This document shows, in pieces, positions 12,274 through 24,184 of a DNA stretch of 64,000 nt; the stretch's first letter is position 1, and the number at the start of each line of letters is the position of its first letter. The notes beneath the pieces are model-generated. The model did not search any database, was not told the origin of the DNA, and saw only the letters and a list, made by a program, of their open reading frames with translations. The stretch is from contig JAKLMB010000005.1 in assembly GCA_022813625.1 (NCBI GenBank), forward strand, positions 558,001-622,000, read 5' to 3'. This DNA comes from Aaosphaeria pasadenensis (Eukaryota > Ascomycota > Dothideomycetes > Pleosporales). A program made the position numbers and the translations under genes.

Positions 12274-12741
12274 ATGCAAAACCACGTAAGATTTCATCGC
12301 CCATTATACACTCACTCCTATGTTCGCATGGCTCACGAATCTGTGAAGGTGGTGGGCGATTCTCCCTGGGGGGAAGACCATTACCGCGCACGTGTGCACG
12401 ACGCTCTTATCGACCGCGCACTCTCTTTCAACTGCATCTACATCCCATGTGCTCCGCACTGGAAATTCTGCTCGCTTGTGGGCAAAAATCGATCACCTTG
12501 CAGATGGGTCGCGAATGCTTCCAACAAAATGGTCTTCTACCTGCTCCTGTGCCACGGAAAGCTGGGGGATCTGGCACAGGCCGCCAAGGAGAAGAAAGAG
12601 GCACTTGGCAGGGAAGGGGAGATCAAGAAAGGAGAGGAAGCCAAGGCTAGAGAATGGAGCAAGCTGCTTAGGGCCCAAGAAGGCGCTGATGAGGAGGTGA
12701 ATAGGGTGGCTGCTGAGTCGTACTGGGTGGGGAGGGTATAG
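12274..12741 (+). CDS. Possible small protein with helical C-terminus (doubtful model)
   Basis: A 155-codon open frame. Its last 60 residues are strongly helical and charged (AQAAKEKKEALGREGEIKK) and look like a coiled coil, which is the main support for coding. Five cysteines lie in the middle (CIYIPCAPHWKFC and later). The ATG is followed after four codons by a perfect donor (GTAAGA, at 12286), so the true gene may instead splice to the CAG ending at 12513 and use another frame. A 46-codon frame (12124-12264) just upstream may be an upstream ORF or another small gene. No family recognised. Confidence 0.3.
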   Translation: MQNHVRFHRPLYTHSYVRMAHESVKVVGDSPWGEDHYRARVHDALIDRALSFNCIYIPCAPHWKFCSLVGKNRSPCRWVANASNKMVFYLLLCHGKLGDLAQAAKEKKEALGREGEIKKGEEAKAREWSKLLRAQEGADEEVNRVAAESYWVGRV

Positions 12742-13097
12742 CCGCGGGTTCGAATTGAGCAAAGCCATTCTATGTGACCTCATCATTAAGATCTAGGATG
12801 CCATGGAAAATAGATCTGTTGTTCTTTCTACAATATATCATCGGCTGATTACGATTTGCATAAGCCACGCTACCTGTGTTTGTGTCTTCATACCTGAAGA
12901 CTGCTAGAATAGACAGAGCGAAGTCAATGAAAAATGTTACTTTCAGCATCAGTGGTATTTGGTAGAATAAAATCTGTTTAATTACTTGAACTTTATCTAC
13001 ACATAAATTGACCATCGCAACGCAGAACCTATAGCAAACTGTTTCTACGATCCCTTCCGCAACATATTTTCAAGAACTTGGCTGTGGTGATGAACGA
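12742..13097. other. Short intergenic region between convergent genes
   Basis: AT-rich DNA with no recognisable element. It presumably holds the 3' ends of the flanking transcripts. Confidence 0.4.
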
Positions 13098-15599
13098 TTA
13101 GACGACGAACTCGTCGGACGCCGATTCAACTTCCTCTTCGCTTTCCACACGACGACACGGAGGGCATAACCAAGGAGAACCTTCTTCAGAAGGGACGTCC
13201 TCTACACAATGCAAATGGAAGAACTTTCCCACGCAGTTCTTGTTCATGCATTCTTTTAGATTGCAATCCAAGCGTGCAGCATCCTCGTCAATTGTGTCCT
13301 CCCATGTCAGATATTTAAATGGAATCGGAGTCTCGCATGTACACATCTTCGGCTTTTGAGAAGCGAGCTCTTTAAAGGCAAGCCGCTCAGCGGCATCCTT
13401 CTCGAGAATTAACTCGACTTCAGTCTTAGTGGGAACGTAACTGAAGCATTTATCGTTGAAACCGCGACGATGTTGATACTCCTCGATCTGCACCACGAGC
13501 AGATCGGGATGTCGGTTGTCTAACTCCACATGATCCACTTCCCAATTTAGACGGGGAAACACCGTTTTATCGCCGTGTTCCAGCCAATGATACAAATCTC
13601 GGTCAATGTACATAAGCCGTTCGCCGATGCGCTGCTGTTTTTCTTCCACCACCACGACGTGGTGAATTGCCTGCTCCCGAGTGAATGGCCCTAATTTCCA
13701 ACGGTTTTGCTTTGATGGATATGTCACGTAGTACATAAAGTCCATATCACCCCGTGTACCATCGGTTATGGCCGGCGTAGTGGCATCATCATCGGGCTTG
13801 ATCGTTGAGGCTGAAGAACTGTCGTCTTCATCGGGCTTGATTGTTGAGTCTGAAGAATCGTTATTTTCATCTTCTTCACCATCTACAACACCCGCTTGCT
13901 CATCGTTGAAGGCAGGGCCTTGGGGATCAAACGTATCGGCCCACGCCCCCCAGATTGAAGGAAACTTGTGTGGTTGTGATGAAAAAGTTTTGACTGGAGG
14001 CGGCAAGATTGGACCGCGAGCAATCTCTTCATGGGCGTTTGTGAGTTCCTGATACGACATACGATATGACGTGGTATCAGGATTTCCACAAAGATCAGAT
14101 GAACCGGCTTTAGAAGATCGTTTCTTCTTCCGGTTCTTGCCCCGACGAGAACGTCTAGACCCAGTGGGAGCGGAAAGCAGCTCTCCAGACCTCGAAGAGG
14201 TATCACACGATGATTTTCGTTCTTCCGAAGAGAAACTCGGCGGCTGGCTGCTTTCCGTTGCATTTGCTTCGGTGAGATCAACGTGACCAGGCAATAAATC
14301 CTCAGAGCTCCTTATGGGCTCGACAGGCCCTTCGAAAAGACTGGAATGATCCGGGCTCAACATTCTAGAATCATCTGCATCCGTTTGAGTATCTGAATCA
14401 TATGCCGTGTCGAGCTCATTATCCGCCGTAGCATTGGAGCCTGAAGGCTCGTCTTCCCTTTCTTTGCCTTTCTTGCTCTTTGCAAGCGGTCGCTCCCTTC
14501 TCTCTCCAGTCTTCCAGTCCCAGTCCTCGTGGCGCGCGGAGATTATGTCGTTGCTCGTACGATTCGTATACCTGAGAAAAGCGGCTCGTCGCATGCTTGT
14601 ATGCAACTGGACTCCTTTCAAGTATAAAAGGTCATCGACTATGGCCTCCTTGAGGTTCAAAATTTCCTCATCGAAAGCCTTTTGCTCCTTTCCACTGTGG
14701 CCCTTGTTCTTTGGCCGACCGTTCGGAAGTTTAAGGTCGCCCAAAATTCGTTCAACTTCGACACCAAAGTCGAATGCTCCGGTGAGAACTGCGTCCGATA
14801 ATCTCCTAGAGCCTCTTCGACCAGACTCGTTGTAAGCCTTGGCCCTTTCCGCCAGCAGTTTCTCCATGTCATCAGCCTCCCCAGGGCTTGTAGGATCGTT
14901 GAGGCAAACAGGCCCATCAGCAGTGCCATGCAGAACCACACCAAGGTATTCAATCTCGTCTTGCGTGACCACTTTTGGTCGTAATGCCGCCTTCTCACGC
15001 TTCTTGATATCCTTTCTTTCTTTTTTTGTTGGTCGAGGACTTAGACCTTTGGTCTTATCGGTTGGCCTGTCATCTTCCTGTTCTCGAGTCTCTCCAGAGG
15101 GTCTCCTTTGGTGGGCTTGAACCACGTCTGGTGGGATGATGAAGGTGTCGAGCCCGAGCATCTCATAGATCTGGCGTAGCTTTCCTGCAATATCGAGGTG
15201 TTTCTGATGATGATCCTCGTCAATATCTTTGCAGTACGTACAAGATCTGGTGCGGCCCAGTAAGAACATGACCTGATGAAATCGGCTACAGGGCTCCACA
15301 TGGTGTCCAAAGCAGACAACTCTGGCGTTGTCACGAGACAGTGGTTTTTGACATCTCCCACAATGGTGATCTGTTAGATATCTTAGTAAAAATATCCACT
15401 GTGTAGCTACCGCTGACCTAGAGGGACATGGGAGAACGCCGGCGGTGATAGCACACTGGAGAAACAGGATGCCTCATATTGTAGGTACTCCATATTCTGA
15501 AGCATGTAGATCTTCAGTTAGATTTTATGACTTACTTAAGTTGTTGTGATCCTCCCATCGGAAGAGGTCGTAGCTCTCTTTAGACTGTTTAGAAGACAT
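13098..15599 (-). CDS. PHD-finger protein with N-terminal zinc-binding region
   Basis: The large exon 13098-15370 is certain. It begins with a Cys-rich region (HCGRCQKPL, VVCFGHHVEPC, SCTYCKDIDEDHH) and continues through acidic, Ser-rich linkers and a basic stretch (RRSRRGKNRKKKR, a probable nuclear signal). It ends in a PHD-like finger: CTCET, LKECMNKNCVGKFFHLHC, WLCPPC. PHD fingers read histone tails, so a chromatin role is likely, but the substrate is unknown. The start is ambiguous. A 21-codon first exon at 15599-15536 (MSSKQSKESYDLFRWEDHNNL) joins directly in phase to 15370, giving 778 residues. Alternatively an exon at 15496-15418, with its own ATG at 15493, joins in phase through a 47-nt intron, giving 782 residues. 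The two candidate 5' exons cannot both be used in frame with canonical sites. Confidence 0.8.
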
Positions 15600-18500
15600 C
15601 GTAATAGCGGGCGTTGAAGAATGATCTCGACACTGATATGTGATATCGTAACAGACTAAGAGAGATATGTCGGCTGTGAAGATGCAGAAATAGGACGTGT
15701 GGTGGACGGCAGAATAAATAAAGAGGGAGAGAGTTGTGTTGCAAGTTGGTGTGCTTTTATTTACATTCACTTTTAGTCAACACATGTGCCCGCGTGAGGT
15801 CGATGCGCAGTTTTGATTAGCAAAAATAGTAAACACGCGTATCATCTAAAGAGGAAAACAGTGATAGGTCTAGTGTAATGAGATCAGGCACCATCAATGG
15901 AAGCACCAGTAAGAAGCCGTCCAGTGACCAACGTGACACAGCGTGAATTGGTCGATGGGTTGTACATGGCCATTGACAGTCCAACGAATGCCACCGACTC
16001 TGGCTTACCGCTCTCTTAGTTTAGATGTTGATAAACAGATCGATATCTTGCCACACTGTTCCCTTGCCATCGGGTGAAGTGATTGTACAAGCGACCAGCC
16101 TCCCCTTTTACACTGCCGGAGCCCACGCGCGGTGAGTAACAATACCGCGTGTATTCACCCGATTTCTCAGAGCCATATATCAAGACCGAATTCAGACTTG
16201 ACCAACTCTTAGCACGATCAGCTGAGGTAACTGTCTGTCGAGCCACTGTACATCAAGGTCAGCGAACATCAGGACCAAGATAACCACTTCAAAATCGATA
16301 TGATCCTCCATGACCTCTCTCTACCTTTCTCAATCAAACAACGAAGCATCCCATGGTCAACATCTAATCGGAATTGCCATCAAAACACCCCTTCCTGCAC
16401 GTATATGCCATTGATATCGCCACGTTGAGAAGCCTCTATATCAGAGGGCACGGCATCACAGGCACGACCCGCAAGCGATGGATAGTTTAGATAGTTTAAA
16501 TGGGTAGGATCTTGACTATCGTTGAAACAGCCCCTGAATCCTCCAACTCTGTTAGGTTGCCGTGATGTATTTTCGGATCTACGATGCTATACTCCCAGTG
16601 CCACACCCGAGCGACCCCCGAAGAGCATCATCCATCTTACTTCCCTACAATGTGTTAAGACATATTAGTAGCTAAAAGGTTTCTTAAATATTCCTAGTAC
16701 GTATTCAATGCTCAGTGTCATGCTACTTCAACGATGAACCGCTAGAAGCGAGCCTCGCCACCGTCTCTGGCCAGCAACAAATCGCCGGACACACTGCCAT
16801 CACAATCATCACCACGCATATTGCCAAACCACTCATTGATACTGTGACGATAATAAACATCTTGGGAAGATTTTGCAACAGTCCCTGGCCCGTCCTTACA
16901 GTCTCCCAACGGACCGCCGCACACGAAATTCACTGATGGCCGCGACTGCCATTTGAGACACATCTTCCTACGCGAAAGAATGATACAGTACCGAACTTCA
17001 AGAACACAGAATCTGCTACAGTATCTCTGCTACCAACGCTAGGTATCATGATGGCTCCTCACCCCTCTGTTGAATAGAAGGGATATATTCCCCTTTGTCG
17101 ACACCATCGCCCACTCCCCAAGGCTGTCAACGAACCGCCCTCACGAACCACCAGACGCGAACCTCGCCCTTACGACTACCATCAGAACAACACTTCGACT
17201 CCAACGATCAATACATCAACCAGTATGCTTTCCTCGAGTCTCTAGTACGTCCTCGACTTTGAGCATCATACGCGTTTGCTATGCCTCCCTATCTCCCTCC
17301 CTACCTCCCTACCGGCCCATCTTAAGGACAAGGCGGAGTGCCAGGCACGAAGATCACGAATACGTTTGCCATCCATAAAACGTCTCTCTATCAATGTAAT
17401 CGATGAATCAAAACTTTTCAATAGCTGGGAAAAAGGCACTAGACACCTATGTTGAACTGAGGAGATACATTCTATAGTCCTGCTCGAAAACCTACCCTCC
17501 CTTCCATCACGGCCACTGTCCAAACGCCTCCTCGACAGAGGAACGATACAACACCGCACACCAATACCTAGACTACATATACGGCGTTTCCAGCATGTAT
17601 TCTGAATCCCTTTCATTCATGGTACAGCAAGTACATCCAGCTTCCGGGCTAGGACTTCGAGGCATCGCCCTGTGCTACCATATGCCCCCTAATAAACAAT
17701 TCACAGTACACACGACTGTTCCATTCCACCGCCTTCGTACCTTCCGAATCTCATACCCCGGCCGCACGCAAATAATTCACCTCGATACCGCTGAACGAAC
17801 CCCCACAGCTTTCCCCATACCCATACCTTCGACACCCATCGCCTCGATACCCACCGCCGAGACACACCACACACCACCACTACACCTCAAAGCCAGCCGG
17901 GCACGATAGCATGGCAGTCAAGGCGATCGGCGTGAATCACGACATCTACTTCCCAAACCACCAACGAAGTAAACAGTCAGTGTCACCGCTGTTACGCATG
18001 ACGTCCTACCTGTCGAGTCCCCCAAGTACAATACTGTCCTCGATTGAAGTGTCCTCACGGAGCCACTGACGAACGTACCCTCGAACGAATGGACTCTGGC
18101 ACCCACCACCGAACCTACAGTACCGCCAGACCAACAAACACGGACAAGGGATACGGGAGGGGGGGGGGTTGAGCATGAATAGCATGTCAGTTAGCTCTGT
18201 GAGCAGGGGGGTGGGTGGTGGAGGTCAGCGAAAACGCGTACACTGGATGGCGAACGGGCGACTACTTGATCGTGCTTCCTGGAGTGGGATGGGCTGGGCT
18301 GAGGGAGTTGAGCGGCTCAAGTGCTCAATGTCGTTGTCGCCGTTGGTATCAGGATATCGAGTGACACGGTAGGCAATTGCACAGCAGAGGTGCGGTCAGA
18401 GGGGCAAAGGGGATACCTCTCCTCTATAGGGAGGGCACATTGAAGGCTTGGACACACGGAACGAAGATCGCCACTGTTCAAGATGACATGGTACATGGCT

Positions 18501-18621
18501 CAGCAGGTATAACTTGATCCCAAAAAATCGATTTGAAACTATATACAAAATACCTCCAATGCATGCTAACTAGCTAACAACTACTATGCCCATACGCCAG
18601 CCATTCCCCATCCACTTAAAC
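15600..18621. other. 3-kb region without a convincing gene
   Basis: No open frame here has coding character and I find no tRNA or rRNA. From about 16.7 to 17.9 kb the plus strand is unusually C- and A-rich (many CACC, CCTC and TACC words). A run of ten G lies at 18159-18168. This may be decayed sequence or an untranslated or regulatory region. I cannot decide which. Confidence 0.4.
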
Positions 18622-21472
18622 CTACAATCTCGGCTCGACCCACCCGTTCATCTTCTCCCACCGCTCTGGCCACACCTTCGCGAGCGCCTCCCAGATGTGT
18701 CCTACGAACTCGATGTTGAGGCCGGAGAGGACTTCCTCGGGGAGGTCGCGGGCATCCTTGCGGTTTCCCTCGGGGAGTAGCACGCGCTCGACGCCGGCGC
18801 GCAGGGCGCCGATGAGCTTCTCTTTGATGCCGCCGACGGGGAGGATGCGGCCGCGGAGGGAGACCTCGCCGGTCATGGCGAGGGTCGGGGGAACGGGTTT
18901 TCCGCTGAAGAGGGAGATGAGGGCGATGGTGTGGGCGATGCCGGCTGAGGGGCCGTCCTTGGGGATCGCGCCGCTTGGGCAGTGCACGTGGATGCTGCGG
19001 TTCTTCATGATGTCTTCGTCTTCCGAGCTGCTGATGCCGAGCTCGAAGGCGTGGGCTTTCACCCATGTGAGGGCCACTTCGACGCTTTCTTTCAGGACGT
19101 CGCCCAGTTTGCCGGTGAGTTGGACTCGGCCGGAGCCGGGCATGTCGGCGATCTCGATGAAGAGGATGGAGCCTTGTCCACCGGTCGAGTAGGCCACCAA
19201 GCCTGTTATGACACCGGGTCGTGAGTACTGTTCGGCGAGTTCCTCAGTGAACCTCTCGATGCCGAGCATGGCATCCAGGTCGGTCAGTGAGACGATGGGA
19301 TTGTATTGGCCCAGTGTTTCCGAGTCCTTTGCTGTTGCGTACTCGACGGCTTTGCTGCGGCACACGGAGCCAATTTCGCGTTCGAGGTTACGTACCCCAG
19401 ACTCGCGGGTGTAGGATGTGATGATCTTGTCGAGCACATCCGTGGGGATCTCGAGGTTGTCGGCATGGAGCCCGTTGGTGGTGATTTGCTTGGGAATAAG
19501 ATGTCGCGAAGCAATGTGTCGCTTCTCGATCGTTGTGTATCCTGACAGTTGAATGGTTTCCATACGATCGAGGAGTGGCGGTGGAATTGTCTCGAGGGAG
19601 TTTGCAGTGGCGATGAAGAGGACCTTTGACAGATCGATAGGGATGTTGACGTAATGGTCCGTGAACGTATGGTTCTGTTCAGGATCCAAGACTTCCAACA
19701 TGGCAGCACTGGGGTCGCCGTTGTAGTTGGAAACACCAAGCTTGTCTATCTCATCGAGGAGGAAGACAGGGTTGGATACGCCCACTTTCTTCAATCCGTT
19801 GACAATAAGGCCAGGCATGGCAGCAACATATGTCCTCCTGTGGCCACGGATCTCGGCCTCGTCGCGAACACCACCCAGAGAGATGCGGTGAAACTTGCGG
19901 CCCAAGGCAGTGGCAACTGACTTGGCGAGCGAGGTCTTGCCCGTTCCTGGGGGTCCGGCAAGCAGAAGAATGGGGGACTTATCGACCATGCGCTTCTTCT
20001 CGAGCAATCGAAGCTCCGCTTCTGATGGTTCCTTGACGACCTTCTTGTCCTCGGTATCAGCAGCTTCTTCCTTCTCCTCATTCTCTTCTGGTAGTATCTC
20101 TGCACCAGTGATGGCCTTGATCTGATCGTCGATATCGCGATTGGCTTGCTCCTTGAGCTTTAAAACCGCAAGGTACTCGAGCAACCTCTTCTTGATCTTA
20201 TCCAGACCATAGTGATCATCGTCGAGCTGCTTCTTCGCCTTGACAAGAGTCTTTGCGTCGAGCTGATCCGGAGTGGTCTTGGTCCAGGGGATCTCAGCAA
20301 GGTTCTCCAGGTAGTTCCGGCAGACCTGGTACTCGGCCTGGGCCGGGTTCATCTTCTGCAGGCGCGCGAGCTCCCTCTGTGCCACCTTGTCGGCTTCACG
20401 AGACAATTTGGCATCCTGCAACCGCTTCTTCAGCTCGTCAATCTCGTTGGCTTCTTCTTCGCCGCCCTGTGCACCCTGGCCTCCGGGGAACCCACCAGGG
20501 AAACCTGGTGCATTGTTCCCTGTCGCAGCCCCTCTCCGCTTGATAGCTTCCTGCTGTAGCCTTCTCAATTGGTTGATGTCGAAACTTCCGCCTGGGAGCG
20601 ATGTAGTCGTGACTGTCATCCGTGTGCTTCCTTGTATGCTGCTGATCTGCCTCTGGAGGATCTCGATGACGCGATCCAATCGGTCCTTAACATCCGTTGC
20701 GGAGAGTACTCGAAGCTTCTCCTCATGTGTGCAATCGATCACGTTCGCCATGAAGTCTGCGAGCGCCCCGGCCTCTGGAAGCTCCTTCCGTCCGATGTAG
20801 AGTTCGAGTCGCTTTGCCACGAGCGGCGAAAGCGAGACTGTGGGTGCGCGAGGTAATATGGAGGAGAGGCGCACGAGGGCGAGGAGCTCGCGTGACAGCT
20901 GCTTGAGGAGGTTGAATTGGTCGAGGACATCGGCGTTTGCGACATCGACTGGTTCGATCAGTTAGCATGTCATTTTCCATCTTATCACAGTACGTGCGAG
21001 ACTTACTGAATTCTTCTACACTGCTTAATTCGCCCTCGAAATAGGGTCGCTCCTGCACGACGTCGATGACCTTGACTCTCTCGAGTCCCTCGACGACCAA
21101 GCTCAAGTCCCCGTGTTTCCTGCCCTGCACCCCGCTAACCTTAGCAATGCACCCATAGCCAAAGATATCCTTCTTCGTAGCCTCGACGGGGTCGGACTCG
21201 AAGTTGACGTTCTCGACCTTCTTTCCCTCCTCGATCAGCAATTTCCCGTCGCGGGAGACCTGCGGCGAGTTGAGCGGCACGCAGGCGACTGTGATGGCGG
21301 CATCGGGCTTTGCGGTGGGACTTATGGAGTAGATCTTTGCGAGTATGGCAGCGACGTCGGCGCGGTTGATGATGGGGATCTTGAGGGTCGTGCCAGGGAG
21401 GACAGCGAGCGGCGGCGCGAGGGGGATGAGCGGTAGGACTTTGGTGGACGACTTGGAAGGCGACTTCCCCAT
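18622..21472 (-). CDS. Lon protease homologue, peroxisomal type
   Basis: Exons 21472-21007 and 20948-18622 (58-nt intron, phase 1) give 930 residues. The order is an N-terminal substrate-binding LON domain (residues 1-250), a Gly-rich insert and coiled coil, and an AAA+ domain with Walker A GPPGTGKTS (Lys at about 493) and the block VFLLDEIDKLG. The C-terminal protease domain has the serine in DGPSAG (about 823) and the lysine in GGIKEKL (about 864), 41 residues apart. There is no mitochondrial presequence. The protein ends in EPRL, a tripeptide (PRL) close to a type 1 peroxisomal signal. This fits the peroxisomal Lon (Pln) that clears damaged matrix proteins and assists folding, rather than the mitochondrial Pim1. 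Confidence 0.93.
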
Positions 21473-24184
21473 GGTTTTGTGTGTTTATGTATGCGCGATC
21501 CTTCTCGGTAATCTCAGGGCGGATTGTGATGGGATTTCTGGTTGACGAAAAGTTGGATGTACAAGAGCAGAGAGATGGGATTAATGGGGTTTTGTTATGG
21601 AATACAACGCAGGGCGAGTGGTTGGTTGTGGTTGCTGTAGATGCGGACGCAGGCGCGGATGCGGATCCGGGGTGGCGTCACAGTCGGTCTGTACCCCAGT
21701 CACTTAGCCCTTCCGGACGTCGGAGTAAGATGGGGGGAGGGGGATGTTTGATAAGGACTGGGAGGTGATATGGAGGACAAGAGGATGTAAGAAATTACGC
21801 GGACGATAACGTGTGTCTTTATGGATGAAACAGAGATAGGAGAGGGGGAGGGGGTTTGAAGGTTCCAGAAGATGCGAGGAGAGTCAATGTAGATATGGAG
21901 TCGTGAGTTTACCTAGGTAATAGTTGATCACGAAAGAGGAGGCACATGGAGGCGCATGCGAGTGGTCGACTTCCCGAATCCGCGCAAGAGAGACGAGACG
22001 ATGCGACTAATAAACTAATCACTAATTAACGGCTTTGACTACGAATAAAAGTTCATGATCCAAACCCTCCGACCGAGGTTAACAAGCCCAGATCCAGACA
22101 CGAGCCTGGGAGGACGCCCACATGCAACCCGCGTGAATGCTGATGCTGATCCATTGCGAATCTGGTTTAACTCCCTTTCCCACAATCCCATTGAATCCCT
22201 CCATTATTATCCCCCTCGTACTCGTCAAGAGATTGAGGCAAAGATCCAGATTGATAAGATAACCCGCCATCCTCGTCTAAGCCTCAGCCATACCATCAAC
22301 GACATGCTAACATCACACCAGCCCAACGCCATCAAAACTCCATACCCTCAACGCTCGTTCTAGATCCAATTCTAAAACCACAATCCCAATCTCACTCACC
22401 AATTGTGATCCCATTCATCTTCAGCCTTTCCTACCGTATTCCTGCGGGGTAAACGACGCACCGCACCTGGAAGCGCGCCTTATGCATACCCTCCCACCCT
22501 CTCCATTCAACCTCCACGCAGGACCATCTCTCTATCTCATACTGACTCAAGACGGGATATGAATCCTCCAATAATCCCCAGCTGTACTCCTCAGCTTCGC
22601 GAATTGAGGCGTTTTCTGCACAGGTGATCCCATCTGGACTGGTCTGCTTGGTTGGCTGATTGGTTGGCCGGCGGCTACTTGGTAGGTGACTATGAAACCG
22701 TGCCTCTACGCTGCATTGCACTATGCTCTCACGTGTCTGTGTTCGGATTCATAAATCCCCCCGTGATAAGGTGAGGAAACACGGATACCGGCTTCGAGGA
22801 TAAGGGTAGACGAAGCAAGTGTGGAGTGACCTCGTATGTATGTGCGACTTGGCAGCGTAACTATCTCCCTTGTCCAACCAGCTCGATTGTCCCCTCTCTG
22901 ATGAGAGATGGAAATTGTCCTTCCTTCTTTGATGGGAGATGGAAAGATAAGATAAGATGATAGAGAATGCTGTTATGGTGAATGACTCGACACGCTCCCG
23001 ACCTTTTATACTCGGAGACTACAAATCGAGGACCCTTTTCTCGTATAAATGCCCTGGTCTCCACTGCGCCTAGCTGAGTCTCCACGGGTAGGAATCGATA
23101 ACATCTTCGAGACACATTTCTTATATCACGTTACTACTCGGACCGTCAAAGTGCTTGTGGCTTAATCAAGCGGCGTTACTACTCAGACGTTCTAGAGCCG
23201 GCTGTTACCTATACCATGCCGAGCAACACTAATATATTCAAAAAGAATTGTATATAGAGAAAAGAGCTAGCTACTAATTATTAGTCATCTCAAGTGACGT
23301 TTGTTTGTTTTCCCCTTTCCTAGATGCATGAATGAATGAACATGGTGGAATGTCCATGCTGCACATGCTCTGTAACGCAGAGACTCCCCCCCCCCCCCCC
23401 CCCTTTTCTTCCAGACCGCACCTCTACCGTTCAATCAATCAACGTGTCATTCGCTATCTGCCTGCTATCATTGATGGCAACGGCGACAGCGAGCACTCCA
23501 GCCGCTCAGTTCTCTTTTTTGCCTCTCAACCTCCTCCTTCACGACCACAGTCTTTTGTGTCTGCCTTCAACTATAGAGCCATTTGACCTGCTCTTAGTTA
23601 ATTGAAACACTACTGTCTGGATTCAGAATGAACTTTGGGAAACTGACGTCCTGTATTTCGATAGTAACTCTACGATTCTCGATGACAAATACTGTCCTGC
23701 TGTCCTGTCTTTCAATATCAACTACTGATAGTCTTAACAGCAATTATGATAATTTCGTCCTGCCTTCAACATCATTTGAAGAGGTCGTCCCCGTTCTTAT
23801 CCTCTTACCTTTCCTATCATTAGTAGCCACGGGTAGCTGAAGTGTAGCTAGCTAGGTAGCCCACGCATCGAAGACACAATATCAATGTCAACAGATCAAA
23901 AAAATTTCAAACAATCGTATTTTCTATCTCACTACATCCTCCCTTCATTTTTGCATATACGCAGGCACGCAGGCTATGCCGAAAGGGAAAGGGAACAGGG
24001 GAGGGAATAAACTAAACAAAAGTACAACAACCCCTTCACTCACCCGCTCAATCTGGAGAGCGGAGAGAGAATGACGGGAGGAAATGCAAAAGGTTTCATC
24101 ATCTACAAAAAGGATTCTTGATATCCCCATCTGCAGGTGTGCTGCAGAAAGCGGATTCAAGAACTTGGTGACCAATCAAGGCCT
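21473..24184. other. Long intergenic region with a poly-C tract, no gene seen
   Basis: About 2.7 kb. Several short open frames lack coding character. A run of 18 C occupies 23386-23403. The left part should carry the promoter of the Lon gene. No RNA gene recognised. Confidence 0.45.
23386..23403. repeat. Poly-C tract, 18 nt
   Basis: An uninterrupted mononucleotide run in intergenic DNA, likely variable in length between isolates and prone to sequencing error. Confidence 0.9.

Noticed and set aside
13883..14835. Several antisense open frames inside the PHD-finger gene
   Set aside because: They are shadows of the long coding exon, created by its codon composition.
22055..22363. 102-codon plus-strand open frame
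   Set aside because: Low-complexity intergenic sequence with no motif or gene structure.
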